The position numbers were made by a program, and so were the translations under genes. Positions 14,310 through 28,447 of a DNA stretch of 64,000 bases are shown here, piece after piece; within the stretch, counting starts at the first letter, position 1, and the number at the start of each line of letters is the position of its first letter. Source of the stretch: Dentipellis sp. KUC8613 (lineage: Eukaryota; Basidiomycota; Agaricomycetes; Russulales; Hericiaceae). The notes beneath the pieces are model-generated. The model did not search any database. It saw nothing but the letters and a program-made list of their open reading frames with translations, and was not told the origin of the DNA. The stretch is taken from positions 317,561 through 381,560 of the forward strand of contig NSJX01000018.1 in NCBI GenBank assembly GCA_002286715.1, written 5' to 3'.

Positions 14310-15669
<1,360 letters not shown>

Positions 15670-16148
15670 CCTCACTCCTTATTCAAGTGTATATATCACT
15701 AGAGTGTTTATCCAATTCAATACCAACAAATTCACGGCCAGTGACGTTTTTTCAATGGACTGCAGCAGAGCCAAGCAGCTAGAAAAGAGCCATATGGTTA
15801 GGTTGGGTTGAAGAGAGGTTTATTTAAATGCAAAGACTTTGTCGTTGTTTGCCGGTATATCTCCGCATCAGCAGAATTCGTCAGAGGCATTGAAATCTCG
15901 CGTAAGACGATGTGTCATCACGTTCTCGTACACGCTGCTAGACACGCGTTCATCCTACAGAGCTCCTCCTCGTCTACACCATCGCATATCTCGACCGGCG
16001 CCGCGTATCGCACTAATAGACCACCAGGATTGCCGTATGATCCCCATTCTATAATTTTTCGCGCTAAATCTTCTCAGAGCATAACATCTCGACAGCTATG
16101 GACATCAGGATTCTGAATACTGACAGGCCCAGAACATGAAAGCCAGCG

Positions 16149-16240
16149 TTAGTCAGTGCATGTCGAGCCTTCGCGATATCATGCCGCATCGACGCGTCTA
16201 TAACGGCCTTATAATCTCACGCGTCTGATCTTATATCCTA
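16149..16240 (+). promoter_or_regulatory. conserved OYE promoter block B with AP-1-like site TTAGTCAG
   Basis: This is the second copy of the block at 14081. It has the identical TTAGTCAGTGCATGTCGAG start, then GACGCGTC and CGCGTCTGATCT in the same order. Confidence 0.55.
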
Positions 16241-16316
16241 CAGCGGCCAGCCTCGGTGCAGCCTCCTGCTTACTGAGCTCCCACATCTCGTTACCTCCAG
16301 CCGCGTATACCGCACG

Positions 16317-16324
16317 TATAAAAC
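16317..16324 (+). promoter_or_regulatory. TATA box of OYE-4
   Basis: GTATAAAA lies about 60 bases before the ATG. Confidence 0.6.
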
Positions 16325-16384
16325 CTCAAGCACAAGCTCTACACCTACAACACCCCGCCCCTAGCACCACATCATATCCTCGCC

Positions 16385-17727
<1,343 letters not shown>

Positions 17728-19482
17728 TTCACTCGTAGATGGGGGCGACCCACGCGCACTGACATGCGTTTGGGATTGGATATTGAATAATCACGATGTC
17801 AGAGTGCAATTGTAATATATCCCAAGGCCAGCCTATATGTGTTAACCTTAAATCTGGGACGCGATTCGAGCGCGGATCTCGAAGCTGGGATTCGGTTCGT
17901 GGTTGTGAGCCGGTTAGTTGGGCATGCCGGGGAGCAGGATGCGCAGGGTCGACGTTGACGTGGTGCGAGGGCCTCCGTAATGGGGAAAAGAGTAACCGTT
18001 TTGGGCGACTGTGAAGATGACAAGTGCTGCAACTACTAGTTACTATACCGTAACATTGTACTCTACAAACACGGGCTCCAATTACTAAAGAGCTGTAAAT
18101 TTGGACCCATCCAGCCCATTCTCTAGAGTCGAGAGGTCCAACTGTAAGAGATGCGGGCTTAGTGCTCGTGTGTAGATACTACTCAAACTAGGATCCCCGG
18201 TACGCCCGATGGCGGCGTGCTGTGTTATCTTTATTTGCTCGGGTGTTAGTGTTGATGTATGTGGGCGCAGTGATCGAGAATCGAGATCGAGCCGTAGCAC
18301 TCCCAGGAACGTGACCCTTTGCTCCCGTCTACAAGCTGCGGCGATCGAGATGATTGCCATGGACCCCGGACTCGGTGGCTATGGATGGAGTTATGGGTCA
18401 AATATTGATTTTGATACTTGATTCTTTTGTTCAAATGGATCCATGAACGCTAGACCACCCTTGAAGTACACGGAGCGCCCGAGACGCGGCGGCGTATCTG
18501 AGCGAAGCGCATCTAAAATCTGCGAGCGCCAGAGTGCTGGACAAATGGAGTCTTAGCACTGCTCTGTGGTGGAACGGAAATTGGGCGGCCTTCGGTATGA
18601 CCAGTCGCGAAGCCCATCCAACAGCTTGCATGCATGCATTCACATCATGTTACACTCGCATCGGGAGGACGATGGACGCGAATGGCATACCGCACGAATT
18701 CGGTGGAAGAAGTACCGTCTGTTTCGCCGCTGAGATGGTGTCGAGCTGGGTTGCTAACGTCGTGTCGTCAGCAGTGACTCACCGTTCTGAAGTTTCACTG
18801 TCTCGAAGAGGTATATGAAGCCTAAATGAGCAGTCCGGTCAGACGAGATCGTGGCGAAGGTATCCTCGTTTAGTATGAGCGTCTCGAGGGCGTGTATTTG
18901 CCTTGTACTCTCCTGGTCGAGTGGTACGAGAAGTTGACCACGTGGTGTTACTTACCGGTCATCTATGTGCATCCGTTCTTCGAAAGAGAATTGAAAGTAT
19001 GGTTTGGGAGAGTCGGGACCGAGCCGTGTACGGTCCAGTGGAGCAGAAGTACTGGATGCGCACAAACGCCGTGTTGTACGCCTCCCAGTTCGCTACCCCC
19101 GGTTGTGCTGTTCCGCTCCGAAAGGAATAAGATAGACGGCGTCGCAATGGATCTCCGTGATGCTGGTGCACCGGTGGCTGGCGCGATCTCTTTAGAATGG
19201 TCCGAGCTATGACAATCAGCCGGTTCTGACAGCCTGCTGTATCGCAAACAAGCGCACGAGGGACGCCAGGGGCGCTCTGGCGCATGTGTCCGCAAACGCG
19301 CGCACTTGGCAGACGGACACATGGCGCAGAAAAAAAAAAAGAGAGGACTTGACGGAATTCACGGAGAGTTCGCAAGCAGAGGAGAGTGGCTGAGTCAGCA
19401 CGCGTTAAGTAGCTCGCGTGATAATCGGACGCGCGCTCGCGTTCATAGGCCCTGCGTCTGCTCGTCCTTGCCTCATACCCCC
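17728..19482. other. 1.75 kb interval without a recognised gene
   Basis: Open frames here are short and lack family motifs or convincing splice chains. A TGCATGCATGCA run occurs near 18628. The last hundred bases presumably hold the ERG8 promoter. Confidence 0.45.
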
Positions 19483-21455
19483 ATGGCCACCACCCTCGTC
19501 TCTGCCCCAGGAAAGGTCCTCCTCGCAGGCGGATATCTCGTCCTCGACCCTGCGTATTCCGGCGTCGTCGTCTCTACGTCCTCCAGGTTCTACACAGTTG
19601 TGCAGCCCGGCGTCTCGGGCCAGATCCGCGTTCGATCGCCCCAGTTCGTCGATGGTTTATGGACGTACACCGTGGCGCAGGAGGGCGGCCGTGTGCTCGT
19701 CGCGCCGGTAGACAAGTACGTCGTGTGTCTCGGAGTGCGTGCGCCCGCTTTTTGACGATGCGCGCGTCAAGCGCCAAGAACAAGTTCGTGCACCTCGCCA
19801 TCCAGAAGACGTTCGCACTTGCATACGAGCTGAAGGGCCCCGAAGAGTTTACGCAGCACCTGGGTGCAGGCATCGACATCACGATTGCGGGGGACAATGA
19901 CTTCTACTCGCAGCAGGACCAGGTGTGCCGCCGGTTTCATTTACGCGCCCTAACAGGCGCTCGGCGCTGACCCCGACCATTATCGACAAATCACAGCTGA
20001 AAGCCCAGGGCCTCCCCTCCACCGTCGAATCGCTCGCGCAGCTCCAGCCATTCGTCTCCACAGGCGTCGCCATCGCAGACGTCTCCAAGACCGGCCTCGG
20101 CTCGTCCGCCGCGCTCATCACCTCGCTCGTGAGCGCGCTGCTCGTGCACTTCGGCGTCATCCCCCGCGCGGCGCTCGCCCCCTCCGCCGCGCCCGCAGAG
20201 CGCGACCAGGCGCGGCGGCTCGCGCACAACGTCGCGCAGTTCGTGCACTGCCTCGCGCAGGGGAAGGTCGGCAGCGGCTTCGACGTCGCGGCTGCCGTCT
20301 TCGGAAGCCAGCTGTACACGCGCTTCACACCCAGCGTGATCAAGCCGCTGATGGACGACGCGGTGCGTGCTCCCTGTTCTCCCACCTCTGCGCTTCTCCG
20401 CGCTATCTTCGGCACGCTGCTGACGCGCCCGCAGACGGGCACAGTGCCGCTCTTCCCGACCTTGTCCCCGCAGAACCCAGAATGGGATTATAACGTGCAG
20501 CCCTTCAAGCTGCCCCCGTTCACGCGTCTCCTGCTCGCCGATGTGCACGCGGGGAGCAACACGCCCTCGCTTGTGAGTAAGGTCCTCAAGTGGCGCCAAG
20601 AAGACGCGACAACCGGTGCGTCCTGATCCCCGCGCGTTCCTTCCAAGTATCATTCAGACTGCCACACAGCACACTCCCTCTGGACCGCGCTCGACCAGCT
20701 TAACACCTCGCTCGGCGCGACGCTCCTGCGCCTCTCTGACCTCTCAGTACAAGACCCCGACTCGTACCTCTCCGCAATCCGATACATGACGAGTATCCAA
20801 TCCGTCCAGGTAACCCCCATTCTTCCCCTCTCCATCAAATATGATAACTAACCGAGTGCGCCGGGGAACTAGTGGCTCGCGAACCCGAACATGCAAGACT
20901 ACGCTATCGTCCTCGAGCCGTTCTACGAGGTCCATCTACTATCTGAGGTACGCCCTTCCCTCCCCCCTCTTCTGCCCATTGTTCACATGTGGATCCCTCT
21001 ATAGCAAATTCGCGCAAAAATGCGCGAGATGGGCGCCCTCGCAGGCGTCGAGATCGAGCCCCCGCAGCAGACGAAGCTCCTCGACGACAGCATCGCGCTC
21101 GGCGGCGTCATCGGCGGCGGCGTGCCTGGCGGTGAGTCTTTCCTTTCCCTCCCCTCCCCTTCCCCCACCCTTACTCCTTTACGTTTACCGATACTAATGC
21201 GCCGGCACTCACACAGCCGGCGGCTACGACGCAGTCTGGCTGCTCGTCTGCGACCCGCCCGCCTCGGTGCCCGTGCCCGACATGCGCCCTTTGCACCGCG
21301 TCGAGCACCTCTGGCAAGCGTACGGCGCCGCGGGCGCCGGCGCGGTGCAGGTCGCGCCGCTGATGGCGCAGGAGAGCGCGCGCGGCGTCGAGGTGGAGGA
21401 GCTCGAGGCCGTGCCGGGGCTGGCTGCTGCCGTGGCGCTGGGGCTGGGTGCGTAG
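19483..21455 (+). CDS. ERG8: phosphomevalonate kinase (ERG8)
   Basis: GHMP-family kinase that converts phosphomevalonate to diphosphomevalonate in the mevalonate pathway to sterols and isoprenoids. Eight exons: 19483-19715, 19772-19922, 19997-20362, 20435-20615, 20670-20809, 20873-20947, 21005-21131, 21217-21455; 503 aa, phases consistent. The N-terminus has SAPGKVLLAGGYLVLD, the substrate-binding start of the family. The ATP loop is KTGLGSSAALI, followed by KVGSGFDVAAAVFG. A C-terminal GHMP motif reads GGGVPGAGGYDAVWLL. The second intron (19923-19996) has a clear CTGAC branch site. It is a lone pathway gene here: no other mevalonate or terpene gene is next to it, so proximity to the reductase array need not mean a shared pathway. 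Confidence 0.95.
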
Positions 21456-22130
21456 CGCGGAGGGGTCGTGTGATGTGTTGATAGGGGCGCGGAAGGGGGA
21501 TTTGGTTGCCGGGGGGCGTGTATTTTTGTATTGGGTGGTGGTGCATGGGGAGGGGAAGGTAAAGACGCGGTGAAGTATTTCTTAGAATGTAGGTTCGGTG
21601 TGGCGTTGGCGTTGGACACTAGTATGCTGTAGTTATTTAATACCCGGTCGCTCTGCTGTCTATGCCTCTTGTCTGTGTCTTGGTCCTGGCCCTCGTCTTA
21701 CCTTTTTGACCCCTCATGCATCTCGTGCTCACGCTCTCGCCCGCCCACATCCTGCGCAGAGTACCGAGTACCCATACATGCACTCACTCAGTACAGTACA
21801 GTAGTACATCGCAATGTCCGCAGTCCGCCGTCTCCGCTGTTACGCTCCACTGTCCGCTGTTGTCCGTGGTATACGTATGCACTATGTATGTATGTATGTA
21901 CGCCGTCTGTAAGGTATGCATAAATATCTCATCATCATCCTCACCCTCATCCCATCACCATCTCAAGCACAAGCACTCAGTATCAAGATCCCATCACCCT
22001 CCACCCAAGAACTAGATGCACCCCTCCGCGCTCACCGCTTCCCCCACTCTCCGCACCCCGGTGCCCTGCTCCGCGCTCATCGCACCCAGGTCCAACGACA
22101 CAGCCACAGCCACAGCCACATCCGCATCCG
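21456..22130. other. convergent 3' region between ERG8 and the amino-acid transporter
   Basis: Both neighbours end here. The stretch contains GTATGTATGTATGTA near 21887-21901 and CACAGCCACAGCCACA near 22099-22115 as short repeats. No gene is seen. Confidence 0.5.
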
Positions 22131-24140
22131 CTACGCGCATATCTTCGCCTCGCCCTCGGGCGTCCACATCTTGCCGAGCGCCATCGCGAGCGACAGCAGC
22201 ATCACGAGCACGCCGAACGCGACGCACACGTAGGCGCCCGCGCGGGCGCGCCGCGCCGCCGCGGAGGCGGGCGTGAGCTTCAGGTAGCACGCCGCGGGGA
22301 AGATGAAGGCGAGCGCGGTGGCGGAGACGCCGCCCGTGATTTCGAGCATCACGCCCAGGTCGCAGGTGATGAGTGCCACTAGAGGGAGGAAAGGTGGTTA
22401 GAAGGGGGTGGGGGAAGGGAGGGTGGAGGGCGCACCGAACATGGAGGCGGCGAGGATACTTGTTGTGAAGAGGACGTGGCGCTGCATGTTGAAGGATTCA
22501 TGGGAGAAGAAGTACTGTTCTATCACCTGCACCGGACATCAAGGTCAGTAGCTGTACCGCCTCTGCTCGCAGACGAAGGGCAGACGAGCGCGTACCTCGC
22601 GGCACACGAACAGCTCGAGCGGCAGCGTCGTGAACATGTTCAGCCCGAAGCAGAAGCGCGCGACGTTGATGAGCGTGTCATCCGGCGCGAAATTATTCAA
22701 GATGTTGCCTTCCGTGCGGTCCGTGAACGTCATGTAGCCCGCGACGGCCATCGTCGAGCACGCGACAAGCGAGATCGCGGTCGAGATGTGCGTTACCCTC
22801 GCGAAGCGGTCGAGCGTGGGCGTGTTCAGCGCGCCGTAGATGAGCAGGGAATTGTGGTGGCACACGAAGGCGAAGCTGATCACGCCGATGGCTTGGAAGA
22901 TCCCTGGCTCGATGAAGGAGAGGCGCTTGGAGGGGTCGCCGCGGAGGATGGGCGAGACGAGCGGGCCTTCGAAAATGACGGAGGCGACGATGATGAGCAT
23001 GCCGATGAGCGCGAGTGAGGATGCGATGGACAGCTTGTGGATGTCGCGGTATAGGGAGAGTGGATAGGATACAGTGATTGTTGTGAAAGCGATCACGAAT
23101 TGGCGGTTGGCGAATATAGAAAAGAAGGGCGTTGATGTGAGGTGGGGAAAGAGGGAACGCAAGACGTGAGGGATTGTATCTCCTACAAGATGGTCAGTAT
23201 GCACCAGTGAAGTGAAGAAAAGACGCACCGATGATGATACCGAAGGCACACATGCCTCCGAAAGCAAACGCAAATTGAAAGAACGAAACTGCTGCTCGTC
23301 CGCTCGAGCCAAAACAGTGGTTCATCATGCCGATGTATGAGTTTGTCCCACTCAACTTTGCGTTGGTGACAATGAGCCGGATCGTCCAGTCCGTAACACC
23401 GCACAGGACAATGAGAAGGAACATGCCAGTGAAGAAGCCTGCTTTACTGATGGCATACGGGAGACCTGTAAACGCCGGTGAATACCCATTCCTTACCTCT
23501 CTGACCTGACACACCTATGATCCCCGCTCCTAAGATAGAGTTTGCCATATTCGCAATAGAATTGAGCATCCCGCCCCCCGCATGCTGCTTCTTCGCCAGC
23601 TCTTCCAAATCCACATCATCGTTCGGCACGTACTCCTCGCCGAGTGGAATGGCCGTATCCGCTGCTCGCCTCACCGACGAAGCATCCAACAGCCCAACGA
23701 GGAGCGGCATGTTCTGCTCCCGGCCTCTCCTCCCCGGCCTCGCGGGCCTCTGGTCCGCCTCGATCTGCGCGAGTGTCGCGTCATCCAGATCATCCTCATC
23801 CATGTCGTATTCTGCAATTCAAACGAAGGGTGCAAGTCGTAATGCTGCTATGTAATCCAATCAAGCGTCGCCGAGGCACAAGCGCAGACGTACCTATCTC
23901 GCGGCTCGCGTAGGTCGAGCGCAGAGGCGGCGCGATGACCTGGACATCCTCCTGAAAGCGCACGCTGTGTTCGGCCTTGGTCGGGAGTTCCGGCGCCGCG
24001 CTTGCGAGTGCAGACGTCTCCTCCGCGTCGTCATCATGTACAGAGAAGAGCACATTGCTTGGACCCTCGTGCGCGTCGTCGAGCAGCGGCTGTGCGGCCT
24101 CGCCTGCGCGCCCGTTCTGTCGAGCACCGCGCCCTAGCAT
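22131..24140 (-). CDS. AAAP-family amino-acid transporter (Avt5/6/7-like, vacuolar)
   Basis: Secondary amino-acid transporter of the AAAP/SLC38 family, probably exporting or importing amino acids at the vacuole. Six exons: 24140-23894, 23811-23515, 23465-23229, 23182-22596, 22526-22436, 22378-22131; 568 aa. The first 170 or so residues are hydrophilic and acidic (a DMDEDDLDD stretch), typical of the cytosolic tail. Transmembrane helix 1 carries the family motif SIANMANSILGAGIIGLPYA. About ten further hydrophobic segments follow, including VISFAFVCHHNSLLIYG and the GYMTFTDRTEGNILNNF loop. Hydropathy and length fit eleven helices. Substrate cannot be told from sequence. It shares a 717-base divergent promoter region with the small membrane protein at 24858. 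Confidence 0.92.
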
Positions 24141-24857
24141 GTGTCGGCCGCGCTACTTGAGCTTTTGAAGGAGTTATGAGGGAGTGAACGCCAGGTTGGG
24201 CGGATAGTACTAGGGACGTGGACGTTGTATGAGCTTGAGGGCAGTACTCCCCATACTGTGAACGTGGACCTGATCTTCTTCCCCGGCTTAGTCAGCGTCT
24301 TCGTTTATAGCTTGACTCTCACCAACATCAAACCCTTCCGACGGCTATTTTGTTACAGGGAAGATGATGAAGAAGTAAATAGATTGGTATCGAAGCTTAG
24401 CGAGGAGAAGGAAAATAATTTATCTGTCGATAAAACGGTCAAACGGAAAGGTGTTACACTAACCCAACCCAACCCCAGACCGACTCACTAGTCTTGCATC
24501 ATCTCATATTCTTATCATGCGCTTATTCCAACAGGTGGTCTCTTGCTTGCTTAGAAATTGAAAGCTCTGTTACAATGATACATTTGTTCATTGGACGTTA
24601 TTAGATATCGATTGTTACGTCGCTCTGCAAGGCCATCTAAAAGCGAAGCACTGTATAATCACCACCTCTTTCAGAGGCTCGTGTAATTCCTTATACTCTT
24701 CCAAGGACTTTTCACGTTATAGTTCTCTTCGACATATACTCCGTAGCCGCCCGTGACAAGACACTTGGAATGTCCCTCGCTGACATAAGCTCCATTCTGT
24801 TAACTCATAACTACCACATACTGCGCCCTGGCCCCCGTCAAACGCTTTCCTTCCACC
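24141..24857. promoter_or_regulatory. divergent promoter between transporter and small membrane protein
   Basis: Two starts face away from each other across 717 bases. I see no gene and no strong TATA box in it. Confidence 0.4.
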
Positions 24858-25288
24858 ATGTCGTCCGCCCGTTACGAGCGTCTGCCCACCACCCCGGTCG
24901 ACGACCGCGACGATCGCTCCGAACTCGACGTCGAGGAGCCCCAGACGCCCGTGCCCGTCGACCCGCGCTTCGAGCAGCCCCCGGTTGCAATCTGGAAGCG
25001 CGTCGCGCTCATCCTCTTCATTGCGTTCATGTTCTGGCTCTCGTTTGCCATCCGCACCCCGTACAAGCACACACCCAAGGTGGTGCATGCGCACAGGTGA
25101 GCCGCGCGTTCTTGGTTCTAGTCCAAAGGGACGGGAGCGGAAGAGGAATGAGAGACGGAAGCTAATGTGAAGGAGATAGGTACTCGAAGGAGCATAAATT
25201 CCGCCCGGCTGCGAGCCCCATCATCACGGAGAAGTTGAAGGATGGCCGAACGAGGGTGCGGGGTGCGCAGCCCACCGTCCGCTCGTAA
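24858..25288 (+). CDS. small single-pass membrane protein, 115 aa
   Basis: Unrecognised function. Exons 24858-25096 and 25180-25288 join in phase as HR-YSKEHKF. The N-terminal 45 residues are polar and acidic with TP motifs (LPTTPVDD, EPQTPVPVD). One hydrophobic helix follows at about residues 49-67 (VALILFIAFMFWLSFAI), then a basic C-terminal tail with KFRPAASPIITEKLKDGR. Charge distribution suggests the basic tail may face the opposite side from the acidic N-terminus. The lack of a cleavable signal suggests an ER or Golgi type II or tail-like protein. The structure (clean exon join, normal codon use) supports a real gene. Confidence 0.75.
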
Positions 25289-26042
25289 TGTTGTCGCGTG
25301 TCGGATCGGAGTGCAGCAGGTATGTACGCCCTCCATGTATGCATGTCATCCCCGTTCAAATGTTTTCCACCTATGACAGCCACAATTCCACTCATTTCCC
25401 CGCCAACCTACTTCTTGGTCTATACCTCCACCCGGACATGTACTCTCCTTACTTACCTCGCCTCCTTCGCACTTTGCCTTCTTCTCGTCCTGTGTGCCGG
25501 TGCGGGGCTTTCCGTATCGTCCAGCCCATGTCAAATGTCATGGGTTGGGTATACATATCGCAGTAGGTTGAGCCCCGTCGATTTCGTAGTGTCAGGGACA
25601 TTACTGCGTTTCACATATATCATAATTTTTATCGTTTCTCGCTTCCAGCCCCAGATGATATCTGAACTACTCCCATCCATTTCTCAACGTAGTCCATCTT
25701 CGATGCGTCATAACGACGCGGTTCTCCAATCTGACTCCGAGTGATAGGGCAGCTCGTACCAGGAAGCCAGTCTGGAGATGAACAAGAAGACGACTGTTGA
25801 AGACGCCGCCAAACAGAATTTCGGAAAGGGGTTTTTTTTTAATACTCACTGCCCTAGTCCCTTTATGGTGCGCTTTGCAGCGGGCACCGGAGACCGAACC
25901 TTGTGACGGGGAAGACATGCCTAAGCGCTTAGCGCTACCCGTTCTCTGTCAAATACCTTGGACTACAAATGTAAACTTCAACCCGGGCAGAGGCACCGTC
26001 AGTCCGCAAGGTTTCTTTTGCCTTCATATTTTAGCAGTAATT
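25289..26042. other. intergenic interval, no gene seen
   Basis: These 754 bases lie between the small membrane protein and the end of the first DUF6533-like gene. A homopolymer run of nine T lies near 25832. Nothing coding was supported. Confidence 0.45.
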
Positions 26043-27619
26043 TTACATGCGAAGTCTCACAGCAAGATGGCCGCTGCCTGCGCGGCTCGGTTCCAGCTCC
26101 AACCCATCGGGGGAAGACAGGATGACACGTGTGGCTTGTGCAGAGCGGCGAATGTTGAGAACGATGCGTGTCGTCAGGACTGCGTGGAGGACGCGCAGCG
26201 TTCTGTGTAATGAGAACATCAGAACATGATAGCGGGACACAAATTAGGATCAGAGGGTCACGCACCCTGTGAGTACATTGGTGTATCCCGGCTGTTGGTG
26301 CGGAATTTCAGCGTGAGCGTCATACGGACGATGGGTTGCTTACTGGACCAACGACGAGGACGAGAACGTTGGCGATTGATGCAATTGAGAAAGGATTGAT
26401 TTCGAAGATATCAGGGTCTACTACATACTGTCGCTGAAGTGGCAGTACTCACTGAGCAGAAAGAAATACGCTAGTACACCGTCTCGATAAAGAGAATAAA
26501 CTAGATGCGAATTCGTCGTCCGGACTGCACGTTGGTAATTAGATGAGAGAATGCAGGACCAAGCGCATCACCTCACAGTGCTGTAATCCTTTAATCAAGG
26601 TAAGACAAACGATGACTGGAAGAAAGCGCCATTAGATCAGGCCATCCATATAAAAGAGTGCCATCGTACTCACTAGTCTCATACGCCAAAGATATCACAA
26701 AGCAAATATACAACATGTTATCGACATTCGTCACGAAGCACCCGCGAAAAGTTGGCAGTATTTTGTTCAATGGCATGACTATCGCAAAGTAAGCGAAATC
26801 GACAGAAGCAGCATGAGACAGCGTACATTCCATCGATTGGAGGAACCTGTTCAGGTAAATGCTGAGAAATACCCAGGCAACGACGAACAGCACTCCCAAG
26901 CCGTAGCCGACTCTTTTGTCTTTCCCCCAGATCGCCCATGTACGAAAGATAAGAATTACTAAAATGCGAGGTTAGTCACTACTAATCTCGGGCTATGTGC
27001 GACAACGAAGGACTCACTCTCCGAGATACCGACTCCGTACGCGATCATCCCTGCATACCCGTAGTCAGACACCCCAGCACCGGCGACGCAAGACAAACAC
27101 GACTGACAACCACACGCCGAATAAATAGCAGCACATGAGGAGTCGGAGACATTTGGCCCGAGTTGATCTGGTCCGTTCAGCCTGAGTCAACGAAAACGAC
27201 GCTCGCGCACGGAGTGGAACTCACGGTAGATCCCTAAGCTCGTGTCGAAGAAGGGAACATACCGGTTCAGCAGGAATACGAATTTGGTGATCGTCCAGCG
27301 CGACCCCCAGATCAACTCGAGCTCGTCTGGAAGAGTAAGTAGGTAGTCGTAAAACTGCACCTCAATTATTAGAATCGTTCACAACTCTGCCATGGGGACG
27401 CACCAGCAGAGTCAACGCGCTCACTGCGATAGCCAGGTAAAGGTTAGAACCAAAGCACCGATCGGATGTGTGCGGGGACCTACGATCGAAGTACTGGCCG
27501 ACAGCAACCAAGAATGCGGGGTAAGCACCTCAGTACCCCACAAAAGATCAGGCACGCACCGTGACGACCTTCATCTGCTGCAAAGCCACCACAAGCTCTT
27601 CGAACGTCCCAGCATCCAT
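26043..27619 (-). CDS. DUF6533-type seven-helix membrane protein, copy 1
   Basis: Member of the large basidiomycete DUF6533 family of unknown function. About thirteen short exons on the minus strand can be joined in phase from ATG at 27619 to the stop at 26043. They include a 10-nt exon (27493-27484) and a 20-nt exon (27423-27404), then 27354-27225. The N-terminal FYDYLLTLPDELELIW and FVFLLNRYVPFFD are the family signature. Seven hydrophobic segments follow in total, with the loops RTWAIWGKDKR, FRGCFVTNVDN and NSHLVYSLYRDG. The C-terminus VLTTRIVLNIRRSAQ is the usual cytosolic end. No break is visible. It is the first of a head-to-tail array with copies at 28448 and 32077. A receptor-like role is often guessed from the helix count; I have no evidence for a ligand. 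Confidence 0.85.
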
Positions 27620-28447
27620 ATCCGCGGCCGCGTCCATCGTCCGGAGCGCGTGTCCCCTCCCCGAGAGAGCTTCTTTATATGCACGCGACGTACGGTCGCG
27701 AAGGCGAAGGAAAGGGCAACGCCAAACACCACGCGCGCCTGTTGGAACGAATCACATGAGGCTGGCGTGCACTTCTGACATATAGACAGCTTCGCGGACA
27801 GCGGTCGCGTGCAGCACGGGTGCACAAGGGGACCTCGATGCTGGGAGAGCGCCACAGGAACTTCACCTGATGACTTGACTGCTGGCAGTATCCCAGTTGC
27901 CGCAACGGCTCATCGATCACGATGCGCGACGTAGACGGGAAGTAGGTCCCCGATGTTGGCGGGGGAAAATAAAACCCGCTGTTCTTTGCTGACGCAGCGA
28001 GGGCAGAAGGACAAGCGAGTGTTAAGGTTCTACTGAATGTGGATCAGTAATAGATGTAACGGTTCAGCATCGCAACACAGGTCAGAAGGCTCACGAAAGC
28101 TGGAGGGCCTATGGAAACGACTCACCAGTTCGCAGTAGCTACTTGACATTTGGGCCGCCATGCAGGGCCAACAGCCCTATATCGTCGCTGCCTGTCATCG
28201 CGCGCATCTGTGTGTCTTCGAACAGCCAGGCCGCACACCTGCTCAAACGATCATCGGGGCTGAAGCGAGGCCAATAGCCCCCGCGATGGATAACCTTAAA
28301 TTTCGGGGCTGGCGCATGAATTGTAGCAGCCCGGGACGAAAGGTCGTGCTCAGCCCGACAAAACAGCATGTGAAATTTCCAACCAAGCCAATATCAGGTG
28401 AGTAGACGCCGAAAAGGCAGTTCTTTTTTCTTTTTGTGGTCGCAAAA
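27620..28447. other. interval between copies 1 and 2, containing a duplicated block
   Basis: No intact gene is seen. From 27953 onward it matches 31619-32076. Confidence 0.6.
27953..28447. repeat. duplicated block A, downstream of DUF6533 copy 2
   Basis: This stretch starts ATGTTGGCGGGGGAAAATAA and is highly similar to 31619-32076, including the CCTTAAATTTCGGGGCTGG segment. Similarity continues into the 3' exons of the adjoining genes. It is absent next to copy 1. Confidence 0.85.

Larger units (their letters stand above)
15670..16384. other. intergenic region before OYE-4
   Basis: No gene is seen. It holds the second copy of the conserved promoter block and a TATA box at 16317-16324. The stretch around 15780-15930 resembles 13730-13890. 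Confidence 0.6.

Noticed and set aside
22476..23018. 180-residue plus-strand open frame rich in Arg and Glu
   Set aside because: Antisense of transporter exon 4; the minus strand encodes clear membrane helices.
28139..28369. Small minus-strand open frame in the duplicated block
   Set aside because: The matching frame in the second block is shifted and differs at both ends, so coding conservation is not supported.
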